From Campylorhamphus procurvoides (taxonomy: Eukaryota > Chordata > Aves > Passeriformes > Dendrocolaptidae), in assembly GCA_013396655.1 (NCBI GenBank), contig WBMV01008576.1:105800-169799 (forward strand): a stretch of 64,000 nt of DNA. The letters run 5' to 3'. Shown here piece by piece: positions 25,001-34,450 of this stretch. The position numbers and the translations under genes are program-made. Below the pieces are notes generated by a model. The model was not told the DNA's origin, made no database searches, and saw only the letters and a program-made list of their open reading frames with translations. Numbering within the stretch: position 1 is the first letter of the stretch; each line of letters starts with the position of its first letter.

Positions 25001-25050
25001 ACAGCTCCACAATTGCAGCCCGGTCTGCTAAGAGGTCTTTGCTGAGATAA
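4012..25050 (+). CDS. MTX2: Metaxin 2, spliced coding region of nine exons; first coding exon lies left of the window
   Basis: Metaxin 2 is a cytosol-facing protein of the mitochondrial outer membrane. It pairs with metaxin 1 and the SAM complex in beta-barrel protein import and assembly, and it has no transmembrane helix of its own (family knowledge). Joining 4012-4059, 5022-5068, 16946-17018, 20017-20093, 20879-20971, 21705-21743, 22151-22276, 22879-22955 and 24843-25050 gives one open frame of 262 codons after borrowing one base from the missing exon. The product is near-collinear with mammalian metaxin 2 as I remember it. The N-terminal part (visible residues 1-82) is the thioredoxin-like metaxin/Tom37 region, with [19 protein letters not shown]. 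The rest is the GST-C-like helical domain, with [44 protein letters not shown] and [12 protein letters not shown]. All introns are GT-AG. The last about 20 residues differ from mammals and seem longer. The ATG lies upstream. Confidence 0.97.
4060..5021 (+). other. MTX2: MTX2 intron, 962 bp
   Basis: The intron runs from donor GTGGGT to acceptor TTTCAACAG, preceded by a T-rich tract. I see no repeat or other gene in it. Confidence 0.9.
5022..5068 (+). CDS. MTX2: MTX2 coding exon 3, 47 nt
   Basis: The exon reads (D)[15 protein letters not shown] and ends on a full codon before donor GTAAAATG. It begins the thioredoxin-like metaxin domain. Together with the previous exon it gives [17 protein letters not shown], which is collinear with mammalian MTX2. 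Confidence 0.96.
10510..10533. repeat. Inverted repeat with 8-bp perfect arms
   Basis: Arms CTGGCAGG (10510-10517) and CCTGCCAG (10526-10533) flank the 8-nt loop AGGTGTCA. The right part holds CACCTG, an E-box of the SNAI/ZEB type. The word GTGTCACCT recurs about 60 bp downstream (10582-10590). Confidence 0.8.
13494..13541. repeat. AT-rich low-complexity tract in intron
   Basis: TATTATATA-type words run through this stretch with partial self-complementarity. This is low-complexity DNA with no further identity. Confidence 0.75.
13657..13688. repeat. GC-rich hairpin in intron
   Basis: Arms CTGA+AGGGGC (13657-13666) and GCCCCT (13677-13682), then TCAG (13685-13688), can form a 10-bp stem with a 2-nt bulge and a 10-nt loop. 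It lies in a short GC-rich patch (about 13590-13720) inside AT-rich intron, possibly the remnant of an old repeat that I cannot name. Confidence 0.6.
16946..17018 (+). CDS. MTX2: MTX2 coding exon 4, 73 nt
   Basis: The exon reads [20 protein letters not shown] then MSPS plus the first base of Gly, and ends before a near-consensus donor, GTAAGTGT. This is the middle of the thioredoxin-like domain. CNLP in metaxins occupies the place equivalent to the alpha1-beta2 segment of GST folds (family inference). Confidence 0.97.
17019..20016 (+). other. MTX2: MTX2 intron, 3.0 kb
   Basis: The intron runs from donor GTAAGTGT to acceptor TCCTTTACAG. A 159-codon open frame on the minus strand (18554-19033) resembles no protein I know and looks like chance. 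There is an A run of 13 at 19896-19908. Partial CTCF-like words occur at 18782-18795 and 19183-19196, and neither is a full match. No transposon was recognised. Confidence 0.85.
20017..20093 (+). CDS. MTX2: MTX2 coding exon 5, 77 nt
   Basis: The exon completes Gly, then reads [20 protein letters not shown] followed by FVKAK, and ends on a full codon before GTAATAGT. KVPF(I)HVGN is the most conserved metaxin block. Its cis-Pro-like VPF segment is characteristic of the GST-N/thioredoxin fold. Confidence 0.98.
20094..20878 (+). other. MTX2: MTX2 intron, 785 bp
   Basis: The intron runs from donor GTAATAGT to acceptor CCCCATTAG, preceded by a TTCTCTTTTCCCC pyrimidine tract. Nothing else is recognised. 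Confidence 0.9.
20879..20971 (+). CDS. MTX2: MTX2 coding exon 6, 93 nt, phase 0-0
   Basis: The exon has 31 whole codons, [20 protein letters not shown] followed by [11 protein letters not shown], and starts the helical GST-C-like domain. The donor after GAG is GTACAGCA, which departs from consensus at +4 to +6. The exon is symmetrical, so skipping it would keep the frame. Confidence 0.97.
20972..21704 (+). other. MTX2: MTX2 intron, 733 bp
   Basis: The intron runs from the weak donor GTACAGCA to acceptor CTTCCTAG. Its middle (about 21180-21540) is noticeably richer in G+C than its flanks, but I recognise no repeat family there. Confidence 0.88.
21705..21743 (+). CDS. MTX2: MTX2 coding exon 7, 39 nt, phase 0-0
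   Basis: This very short exon has 13 whole codons, [13 protein letters not shown]. It is bounded by TTTCTCTTCCTAG and donor GTGAGTGG. The LYLQWCD block is characteristic of metaxin 2. The exon is symmetrical, so skipping it would delete 13 residues without a frameshift. Confidence 0.95.
21744..22150 (+). other. MTX2: MTX2 intron, 407 bp
   Basis: The intron runs from donor GTGAGTGG to the unusual acceptor TTTTTAAACAAAG, where purines rather than pyrimidines directly precede the AG. A T-rich stretch lies further upstream. No other feature is seen. Confidence 0.88.
22151..22276 (+). CDS. MTX2: MTX2 coding exon 8, 126 nt, phase 0-0
   Basis: The exon has 42 whole codons containing [35 protein letters not shown] and AGKTLEQ, before donor GTCAGTGT. 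The GSPYPWPLN block and the basic RRKMKAIGW helix are conserved in metaxin 2. Confidence 0.97.
22277..22878 (+). other. MTX2: MTX2 intron, 602 bp
   Basis: The intron runs from donor GTCAGTGT to acceptor TGTTTTGATAG. No repeat or other gene is recognised. Confidence 0.9.
22879..22955 (+). CDS. MTX2: MTX2 coding exon 9, 77 nt
   Basis: The exon reads [20 protein letters not shown] then YFFNK and two bases of Gln, before donor GTAAGTTA. The adjacent cysteines and the LSxRLGxxPYFF block belong to the GST-C-like domain and are conserved across metaxins. Confidence 0.98.
22956..24842 (+). other. MTX2: MTX2 last intron, 1.9 kb
   Basis: The intron runs from donor GTAAGTTA to acceptor TTTGTTTTTACAG. 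It holds a short ACAT/ATGT simple repeat at about 23013-23040. Nothing else is recognised. Confidence 0.9.
23013..23040. repeat. ACAT / TATATG simple repeat
   Basis: A tetranucleotide ACAT run passes into TATATG. It is a short intronic microsatellite. Confidence 0.8.
24843..25050 (+). CDS. MTX2: MTX2 last coding exon with stop, 208 nt
   Basis: One base completes Gln. Then come 68 residues starting [20 protein letters not shown] and the TAA stop at 25048-25050. The block up to [10 protein letters not shown] follows mammalian MTX2. After it the tail reads [20 protein letters not shown]. From memory, mammals end about 12 residues earlier with a different short basic tail. There is no sign of a frameshift within the conserved part. 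Confidence 0.97.
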
Positions 25051-25098
25051 GTGTGGTGGGTGGGCTGGATTGTGTTGCAGTTTGGGATTTTCTTGTTC

Positions 25099-25104
25099 AA
25101 TAAA
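25099..25104 (+). terminator. MTX2: Polyadenylation signal AATAAA, proximal
   Basis: AATAAA lies 49 bases past the stop codon and is followed by a G/T-rich stretch (GTTTGAGAATGGAAATGTGTGT) suited to cleavage-factor binding. Confidence 0.7.
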
Positions 25105-25312
25105 TTAAGTTTGAGAATGGAAATGTGTGTTAAGCTTTTTGAAGCTGCCAAATCATTCTGGAGTAAGAAAAAATGTTAAATGCAGTTTTTGTGTTATAGA
25201 ATATACTGTGCACATTTCACCTGACACACCTCTGTGAGCACTTCCATTTTACTAGCCTGTCTGCCACTTACTGTAAAGTGACCTTGGAAAAATATTGTAT
25301 CTGTTCTAAAAA

Positions 25313-25318
25313 AATAAA
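25313..25318 (+). terminator. MTX2: Polyadenylation signal AATAAA, distal
   Basis: AATAAA lies in an A-rich context about 263 bases after the stop and would end a longer MTX2 mRNA. Confidence 0.65.
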
Positions 25319-25433
25319 ACACTTAAAGTTTCTCTCTGATCTTTCTAAATGCCTTTCTTACTAAACTTAATGTCTGTGCAGTTAATGGGTGGGATCCTGG
25401 TGGGAGGACACCTGGAAGACAGCTGTATGGTAA

Positions 25434-25459
25434 ACTAGTTAGAATTACTAGTTAGAATG
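25434..25459. repeat. Tandem duplication of 13 bp
   Basis: ACTAGTTAGAAT(T/G) occurs twice in direct tandem, identical in 12 of 13 bases. This suggests a recent local slippage duplication. Confidence 0.85.
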
Positions 25460-27164
25460 AAAGGACTCATTAGAGATCTTCAAGTTTGTCTGCCTCAGCC
25501 AAAATTTATTCAGAAATTGAGTGAAAAAAATGTCTTGGAGGTCTGCAGCACACAGGTGATGTGATCTTATTCAGTCAGTTCTTATTTTGTGTCAAAGTAG
25601 CGTCTGGCTGTTATTCCTTCATCTTGTTTTTATTTCTTGTTCACATTTGGGTTTTTGATTGTAATTTTGTTTTCTTCCTATGATCTCCTAGTTTTAATCC
25701 TCAGCTTGTCTGGCTGTTTAATTAAGAAATTAATTCACTAGGCAAGTGTCTGTCTCACTGTTTCCACTTCCAGTATGTGAACGTGCTTCTGAACTTTGAC
25801 ATACTGGACGTGGTTCTTGTGGGAAAGGGACTTGCTGAGGCTGTGGCTGGCATGCCTTGGTCCTTCTGCCTCCATGTTATCCTGTGGTACATGTAGGCAC
25901 AATGATACAGAAGTAAACAAAGATCAGTATGCTCCAAAACCCCTGGCAACATGGAACTTTTCAAGAGAGAGTTCTTGTGTGTAGGCAAGGACTCGATCTT
26001 AGTAGTGTTCTTTCAAGCGCATTAAATGGTACCACTCTATTCTGCTTTCTCTGTTGTACTTGATGCTTTCCCAAAAGCACCAACAACCCCAGGAATGTGC
26101 TGGTGGCAGAAAGAGTCCTCGTGCACTCAGGAAGTCATGTCCACAACTGGGAACCAGCTCAGACTGTTTGGCTAGTTGGAACCATTCTGTTTTCTTACTA
26201 CGAAATATATTCTTTTGCAAATACACCTCACTGTCAAAATACGTAGTGGCTTGAACAGGTTATGGAATGGTCATGAGATTTTGGCTGCAATTTCCTTCTC
26301 TCTTAAAAACTGAGCAGAAAGCAGCTGCATACCTTGGGATGGCTGGATCTCCCTTGACTCTTAAGGTTCCTGAACTACTACTGCTTATTCATTCCTGTTG
26401 TGGGGGATTCTCTTTCCAGCTCAACTGGAAAATGGAGCTGAATTCTTACTGCCTGTTTTTTTATGCAACAGTCCTAAGTCCTCCTGGAGTCAAATCCACT
26501 AAGTATCAGTGTTTAAGGGGGTCTTGGCCTTTCATCAACCTACTCTTGTCAGGAGAGGAAAATTGCTCTTGTTCTGCATTTCAGTCTTAAAAGTTTCACA
26601 CCTGTATGTTGAATACCTTTTCAAGCTAAACCCATCAACTCTTGGCTGCTTAGCAACCATTTCCACTATCAAAGTGGTTGGTAGCTGAGAACCCAGATAT
26701 TTCTTTCAAACCTGCTTTTCTGCATTAATTGGACTTCTGGTTAAACTGGAAAAGAATTTTTTGGGGTTTGTTTTGTTTTAGTTTGGAGAGAATATTATGA
26801 TACATGTTACTTTAGAGAAAAATACTCTAATAGTCTCTAAAACTGGCAGTGCCATGCTGAAGGTAAAATCCTGTGTGAAAACTGAAGTATCTTAATCCAG
26901 ATAATTAAACTCCTGTTTTACCTTTTACTATTTGTACAGCACTATTCATGAGGAAAGATTTTGACCTAACTTCTGTGGTTTTAGCAGTTCTGCTACCAGT
27001 AGACTGAACTACAGGAATTATTTACTTAATGAACTTCTAAACCCACCAATTAACTTCTATGCAGTCTGAAAAAGTGACGTGGGCATCTATTCCTCCTCTT
27101 TTAAGGTTGCAGTGGCCATTAACCACCTTGCAACCAAATTTCAGCAATTGCCTTGAAACAGCAG

Positions 27165-27192
27165 TGAATGAAACTGTTTTCAGTTTCATTCA
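27165..27192. repeat. Perfect inverted repeat, 12-bp arms, TTTT loop
   Basis: TGAATGAAACTG (27165-27176) and CAGTTTCATTCA (27181-27192) are exact reverse complements separated by TTTT. A cruciform or RNA hairpin could form. Function is unknown. Confidence 0.9.
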
Positions 27193-30100
27193 GTATTCAG
27201 GCAAGGCTGTGGTGAGGCAGAGCAAGCACTGGTAATACACCACCTCGAATGCCGAACAGTGAGTTATTGCAAATTTTGTGTGGTAACACATACCAAGCTT
27301 TATAACTTCAGAGTACTGAAAAAAACCCTCACAGAGGTAGCCATATGCATTAACCCGCTTTGAATGTCTCATCTAGAAAATAAATGCTGTGGAAGTGGTT
27401 AGGCAAAAGATACTGATCTCTTGCAAACAAAGTTTGTGTAAATCCGCCTGAGCTACTCAGACTACACTTAAGGGTACAGAGACAGGCAAATCACATGGAG
27501 TTTTCAATATTGAAGTGAGAGGACAAGCAGAGACTGAGCTTTCAGGTTCTAACTGAAGTTCCTGAAAATTTAACCAACCCTTGTTCCTTGTGTGTGACTT
27601 GGATAACGTAATTATTAAAATTTAAATGGAAAGCAGCATTCCTTACTTCCCTGATTGAAGAGGATTCTTTCTATAAGCCATGTGTGCTACAGGGCTGGTT
27701 TGTACTTCAGGCTGCACCTCATTCTAGGCAGTATCTAAACTTGCAAGGAAAATCTTGGCTTTGCTACCAGTGTTGAAAATAGCTATTAAAATCCTAGCCA
27801 AATGACATACTTTGTACTTCATAAATACAAAAACCATTATGCTTTTTGAAATGTCATTTTGTAGCATGATTAGTGCTACAGAGCAGACTGGGCTTGGCTC
27901 CAAGGACCAAAGCTCATAAGCTATGCTTTAACTTTGGGAAGCTGCAATCCTACAAAGGACACTGATTGCTACTGAAATACTGTGCACAGTTCAGGAAAAG
28001 AATGAAAAATTGTAATAAGACAAGCAATAAAACCAGTTAAGGGTGGGAAAAAACAAACTGAAACCCAGTAACCTCTATAGCAAGGACGTTGAGCAAGACA
28101 ACCAACCTGCCTTGTCCAAGGCTAAGTACTGAGGGCTCTCTGTTGGTGTGAGTGGCCACCAAGGCTGTGTGTGTGCAGTCTGTGAAAATTTTACTCTTGG
28201 GTTGTTTGTGTTTCTGGAAGATCTCCCACAACTGAAGCTCCACTGCTGCACCAGAGACAGGAATCGGGCCAGGAAGGTCTATTGTTTGTTGCATGTAGCA
28301 GGACAGTGTGGATGATGATTGTCTAGCTCCTAGAGGCTATTCTGAGTGAAGAGAGCAGACAGTTGGAATTTCTAGAGTTTCCCCAAATTAAGACAAAAGT
28401 TAGGTTTCTAACAGAAAGAATGTAAAGAGCAGCTGCACCATGGATTAACACACATTTTCTGTCTATGCCCCACCAGGAACTGCAGGCAGTACACCAAGTC
28501 ACAAAAACACTCAGAACTACAAGTGAATAGATACTACTGAGTCTGAGCAATGTACAAATCACTTGCCCATTGTGGTTTGCTTCTTGCACTCTTTTTGTTT
28601 CATAAATTAGTAACTTCATAGGGACATGCTGAAGTTGAGCTAAATTCTTGTGTTGGAAAGAAGCAAATACTTCCTTTGCCTGATGGAGCTAAAACAATTG
28701 GAAAGTCCCAGTGAAAACAGGATTGCTCCTCCATTCCTAAGATGCTTCTTTGGGATTGTGGGATGGACTAATTTTGCTCAGCATAGACTCTCCTCAGCAC
28801 AGTCCTTGCTGGATTTGGTGTCTGCTCCTATGAGAAATGTGTGGTGCCAATTCCTGGTGTTGTGATCTCATTTGCCTGACCAGCGCAGCATTGTACATGT
28901 TGCTAAACTTTGGATCTGCGTGCCCTGTGCCACTGCAAGTACAGCACAGAAAATAGAGCAACCACCCTGTTCCACTACAGACTGGTAAACCACCTTGTGA
29001 TTTGAAAGTGGGCAGGATCCCAGCCACAGGCTAATTTATAGTATTGGATCATTGTTTCTAGCTGACAGTCCTTCCAGATCTCCTGGTTTTCTTGTCCTTT
29101 TCTGAAGAAAGTTCTCATTGATTCAGAAGTGTCTGATGCTACATTTTGGTGTTATGAGATTTCAAGAAAGACATGTGAAGGGGCTTTAGTAGGAGCAGGT
29201 TTTGTTAGGATCACTTTTCACATGTCAGTTATAAAAATTCTAGTATTGGGTGGTGTTAATGAGATATTAATCTGCTGTTTTTGCTGCCTTTTATTTTATT
29301 TCATTTCCCCTCCTCCTCCCCAAGGAATGAAAAATAACCTGGCAATCTCCTGCCTCTCAAATGTACTTAAAGCTCAGTGTTGTGGAAAGAGGCTAGCATA
29401 GCCATACACGTGGAGAATGCTGCTGAGCTGCACTTAATGATGCCTCTTAGGATCAGCTGTGCTGCTAGAAAACACTTCATTTCCTGTGGCTTTCCTTCTT
29501 TATAAGCAGAGTGCAGCTCCAATGGCTCTCACAACAATTAGCACCCACTTGTTCTGCAGGTTTGAAGTTTTTGCATTAGTCACGTTGAGAAATTCATGGT
29601 ATTAATCATGACTGAAGTTGTTATTTATCACCTGCTGGGTGAGAAATAATAATTTTGGCACTAGTGGGGCAGCAGGCCAGAAGTACCAAATTAAGTAAAA
29701 CATCTAAACACCAGCAAGGATCATTTCTCTGATTAATGAATTGTTACAAAGAAAAAATGCTACTCGTTATCTGATCTTAGGATAAAAGTAGGAGTAGGAA
29801 GTAGAAAGTGTTAGCAAAGTCAGGCTATACCCTGATGAAGTCTGAAACTTTGCTGGCTGATCTGTCTTCTGTCATTTTCTGACTGCTAACACGCACTCAT
29901 CTGCTTCACAGGTTTCCGATACTTGGCTCACATCCTCAGTGCCAACTTTCTAAAAAAGTAGCATTTGGCAGGGAGCTCAAGGCCCCATTATGTAACTGCC
30001 TCAAAAGAAATGAAATGACTTTAAGCTTCCAGGGCTTGCCTAGGCTGGAAGGTTTTGCCATAGGAACAGTTACCAGCCTGGAGAAATATCGTTGCGTGAA

Positions 30101-30897
30101 AGCAGTAACGGGTTCAGTAAACAAAATCAGTGACATCAAAAGAATGACATTTACACCCAAGTAACTGTATCCATACTGCGGCCATTAGTCATATATGGAA
30201 TTAAAAGGGCCAACAAGTGACAGCCACCTGATCAGAAGTATTTCACATATAAATTCAAAAAGGGTTGGCCTACAGTGGAAGTGATTACATTGAAATGAGG
30301 TCTGTGTGTGCTGCTGCAGCCCTAAGCCATCAAGTTGCTGTGACAAACCATGTCCTCTCCCTGAAGGACCATTGTGGGAAGCTGAGCACCTACTGTGTAG
30401 CAATTCCCACAGAAGTGCTGTTTCCTACGTTCATAAATGAGATGTGAAAACTGAATGTGAGCCGAGATTATGGTCGAAGAAAGCCTGGGAGAGAAGCACC
30501 ACTATTGAAGACAAGAAGAAACATTGATTGTTGATTCTTTGCTTGTTGAGACTTAGAAGAAAAGAGAAAAACAGTGAGAGCCTTAGAGACTCCTTTTGGC
30601 TCCAACTAGTTCGTTATCTGGAAAGAAAGCTCAGGCTTTTTCCATAGAGAGCACCAACCCTTCCCATCTATTGCTGCAGACCTCAAATTTGCTACTAGTT
30701 GAAGAAAAGAGCTTCCCACTGTTGACAGAGATGGACTGCCATTCATACCACATATGACACCTGTGGCAGCCAAAGTAACTCCTGTCTACAAGCCAGTGAG
30801 TCCAGGAGCTGACTTGAAACAATGAGCTGACATGAGAGGTCAGCATGAACTCACCCCTCTCTTATTTGGATTTTTGTTGACAGTAACCCAGTTTGTC

Positions 30898-30903
30898 AAT
30901 AAA
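30898..30903 (+). terminator. Possible polyadenylation signal of an unannotated + strand transcript
   Basis: AATAAA in TTTGTCAATAAAGATGTTTT is followed by a T/GT-rich stretch. I cannot show an upstream exon, so this may be a chance hexamer. Confidence 0.2.
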
Positions 30904-31399
30904 GATGTTTTTGTAAGCAAGCTTTATGTCACATAAGTGCTTTCTCATTGAGATTTTTTTATAACAAAAATTTTATTTGGCATTTAAGAAGAAAATTAGA
31001 GATCTTGAGAATGCAGGGCCTGATGGTCACCTTCCCTACAGGCACTGTTCAAATCTTCAGTCTTCCAGGGTTTGTGTTCTCAGTTCAGAGAAGAGATTCA
31101 AAACAAGAATGAAAAGAATGATCATTCATAGAAAATACAAGCAGCAGCAAAGGGCTTGTTGCAAGCAAAAGACCATCTTTCAAGACTAAGTAGGAAGCCA
31201 CCAGTGGATATCTGAATGAACCTTGTTGCATGTGCCATGGGGAGGAACCAGTGCAGCTTAGGCATGACAAGCTCTGTGGAGCTGCAAAGACCAATCATCA
31301 CCTAGCTGGTCTTGTCAAACTATGGCATGACCCAGTCCCCAGAGCATCTATCTCTTTCAAGTTTGTTTTCTCTTAGCACAAATTTACATTTTCTATCAT

Positions 31400-31422
31400 T
31401 TCCTGACAAAATTTGTCAGGAA
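31400..31422. repeat. 23-bp palindrome, 11-bp arms around one base
   Basis: TTCCTGACAAA (31400-31410), a single A, then TTTGTCAGGAA (31412-31422) form an exact inverted repeat. TGACA and TGTCA half sites of the MEIS/TGIF kind face each other, and TTCC/GGAA ends flank them. Function is unknown. Confidence 0.92.
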
Positions 31423-33999
31423 GTCCACCTCCCCAGTCATACATCTCAGGTTGTCCCTGTCATACTCTCATGGCTGGTGATATCTCTCTCTACTTTTAGC
31501 TACAAAGTACCATTTTGACCAGGTTTTCTTGAGTCTGAAGGTATCTATTTCTGGTCACACCATTCTCTCACTGCTGAGATAAACAGTTTTGTCATCAATG
31601 CACAGGATTATTGCCCGAGATTATTTTGTGAAAATTATCCTTAATCTCTCAGATGTTATCACTTGGACTGTTAGATTCTAAGAACTGGCCACTTTCTTTT
31701 CTTGTCAAGACAATGAAAACTTCCCTTTAGGTTCACTGCTGTTTCTAACTTAATTTCTGTAAATTCCTCCCTGAAATTCTTCTGCATTTTTTACCAGCTC
31801 CTTCCCTCATAAATGCACAGCACCTTGATCTATGATGCCTCCTAGCTAAGAAGTGTATAGCTGAGATTACTGACTATCACCATGATCTCTTTCATTTGCA
31901 GCTTTAAGTATGTGTTGTGGCATGTTTAAGGAACCAGTTGATGAAGATCAGTTAGTTTGGGGGCATTATGGGAAGGGTATCTTTTTATCTATTTTAAATA
32001 GACGTTTTTCCAGCACATTTCCAGGTTATAACACTTTGTAAAAGACAGGTAGGTTTCTGCACGTGTGTGTAAAGACCACAGACCTGATCATGACTTGTGT
32101 ATTACATGCAAGTGTGAGTGCAAAGTCTTGCTCTTATGAGGCAAAGCCTAAAACCACTACAGTGGAAAAGACTGCCCGTCATCTGATGGAAATGCTTTTG
32201 ACACACACAGGACAGCTCCTGCAGACCTGTTTCTATGGAGGCGCTTTCATTTGGTTCAGTGCATCTTCCTGGGGCCTGTCCTGCTGCCCCTTCTCCCTGA
32301 TACCCTTTCATGATTTCCCTGCCTTTTCTGATGTGTCAGGATCTTCCTGCACTGAGAAAAGGAAGAGACCCACTCTCAGAAAGGTTTTTCACACCTGTGA
32401 AATGGTTTCACACCTCCCACTGCTTTGAAAGAGACTCCTTGTGCCAGCAAAATCTCTTTAGCATGACTAGAGAAACAGGCATGCTTTCTAGGAGTTGTTT
32501 AGGCAAAGAGAGTCATCCTACAAGATTATGTCCCTCTGTTCCATGTATCTATAGTGACTCCCAAAGGTACTGTCACGGGAAACACAGTGTTTCCATAAAG
32601 TAAGATGCATAAAGTTTGCTTTTCTAACTCAGTAATCACAAACAATTCCAATAAGATGGTAATTGCTGTTAACTGGGGTTTTTATGAAGCTTGACAAAAT
32701 TCAGCATTGGAAAAATGTAAAGATTAAAACTCATATAGATAACACATTTCTCTCAAACTTCTTTGGCATTTTTGCATTGTAATATTAAAAAAAAATCAAT
32801 GTAGTCATAAACCGTGATTTAATGAGAAGCAGGATGAGAAAAGAATGGAAGGGCAAGGAGAGCAGATTCTTTACTCCTTAGGGGTTTAAAAGTGCAAAAC
32901 GCTTAAATGAGGCTTCCAAAAAAAGGAAAAACTAGTAGCAGTCAGAGAATGAAGTTCCCTTTCAGTCCTTGACTCAGGTCAGTGAGTTTGTCGTGTATTG
33001 TCCTCTTCACTGTAGTGATTTGGAGCCATCTCTTGATCTGAAGCCAACAGAAATTGTTTGATGCATTTCATTTGAAATGTCACTGATCTGCAATCAAATG
33101 AGTGATTTCTAGCCGAAGATTACGAAATACTTGGCAAACTTAACCAAGTGAATGAGTCAGACAGAAAAACCTGCCTGACAGAAGAGTAAGTCAAGCCACA
33201 GCAATTGCAAGTAATTTGTCCCAAATGTGAGTAGGGCGAAATCTAGAGCAGGAGGCTGGAGGCTGGTTTCCCAGCTCTATGCTCCTACCACCACACTGCA
33301 ATTTCTGCTGCTTTTTAACCAAAATGGCCTCTGAAAATCACCCTTCAGAGGCATTTCTTGGTAGTAATAAATGAACCATCAAACCTAAACAAAGAACTCA
33401 GCAATTGAAATGATGCAACTTAACAAATAGAAGTGATTAGGATAGCCTCGTCCTCTGCTTATTTCCAAAAGAATAAAGCCCAGGTCATTTATAAAGCCCT
33501 CCCCCTTCCCTCTCCTTTACAGCCCCTTGGGAGACACTCAGGAGACAGCATCACTTTCCTCTGCTTCCCCATCTTTAAAATACATTCATTCCAGTTTTCA
33601 AATTGCTATTTTGTAGTGCTAAATCTCTACCCACACTAATTTCTCCAGGTCAGAATCTGACCCTGATTTGAACAAAATCTGGAGTCAAATATTCACACCA
33701 GAATGCTTTTGCCTTGCTGCATGTCAGATGCCATCTCCCTGCAAATGTTTCACACACCTTGGAGTGCAGCTTGTGGAACTGATGAGGTGAAGAGCACTGC
33801 AGAGCAGCTCTGTGCTGGTAATCACAGGACTGAAGAAACACATACATCATCTGCCACATAGGTTGGCATTTCAAGTAAAAAACCTTCACAATGTGTAAGA
33901 TGTTGGACAAATGATGGCCATATGCATGTTTGTCTCTGTGCAGATGTCTTTGCATTCTCAGCTAGGAAAGAGCTGAGGTAGGCTTTTTTTTGCCGACAG

Positions 34000-34450
34000 T
34001 TTAATATTAGTGACACAGTTTATGTCCTCTGCAAAAACAATAATGGAGGATAAGGTGACATAAATTATTTGCAAATCGTTTGACATATGCAGGGCATTGT
34101 CCTTGCAATAATCACCATCAGTCTGTCAGTTTAAGATATGAACCATGCCACTGCCATTTTATATCATTGTGTTAAGCTTTCACATGTTGTAATTTTACAG
34201 ATTTGTTCTTTGGAGAACACTGCAACACAAATCAAATTGTATTATGTTTAGTTATATGCTGTGTGGAGCGCCTCCCTGCAATTAGGAGCAGGGGGAGATG
34301 AGGAGAAACAAACAGTCCTAGATAAGAGGCAGCTCCTCAAAAGTTAGAATATTTTCTAGGTACCATTATTCAACTTTCATAGTCATTATTCAAGGCAAGA
34401 GGAATTATTTAAATTCATGCTAACATCAGTTGCTGGCTGCATGAACAAAG
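34000..34450. promoter_or_regulatory. Candidate conserved noncoding element
   Basis: This is unique-looking, repeat-free, AT-rich sequence with homeodomain-type and forkhead-type words (TTTAATATTAG, AAACAATAATGG, TGCAATTAGGAG). It lies in the presumed HOXD regulatory desert. The assignment rests on composition and context only. Confidence 0.15.

Larger units (their letters stand above)
25051..25345 (+). other. MTX2: MTX2 3' untranslated region with alternative ends
   Basis: This sequence follows the TAA. Two AATAAA signals lie about 50 and 265 bases after the stop, which allows a very short and a longer 3' UTR. The right limit is an estimate, about 25 bases after the second signal. Confidence 0.75.
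25346..30897. other. Intergenic DNA 3' of MTX2, part 1
   Basis: I find no recognisable protein or RNA gene and no transposon here. Open frames are under 110 codons, overlap each other on both strands and lack homology to anything I know. Small structures include a 13-bp tandem duplication at 25434-25459 and a perfect 12-bp inverted repeat at 27165-27192. The segment ends at a possible polyadenylation signal. Confidence 0.7.

Noticed and set aside
28037..28294. 85-codon minus-strand frame that looked a little protein-like (TIDLPGPIPVSG)
   Set aside because: I could not link it to a gene, transposon or viral family. No neighbouring frame continues it.
29495..29520. TATA-like TTTATAAGCAGAG as a promoter
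   Set aside because: No initiator, downstream exon or CpG context. TATA-like words are common in AT-rich DNA.
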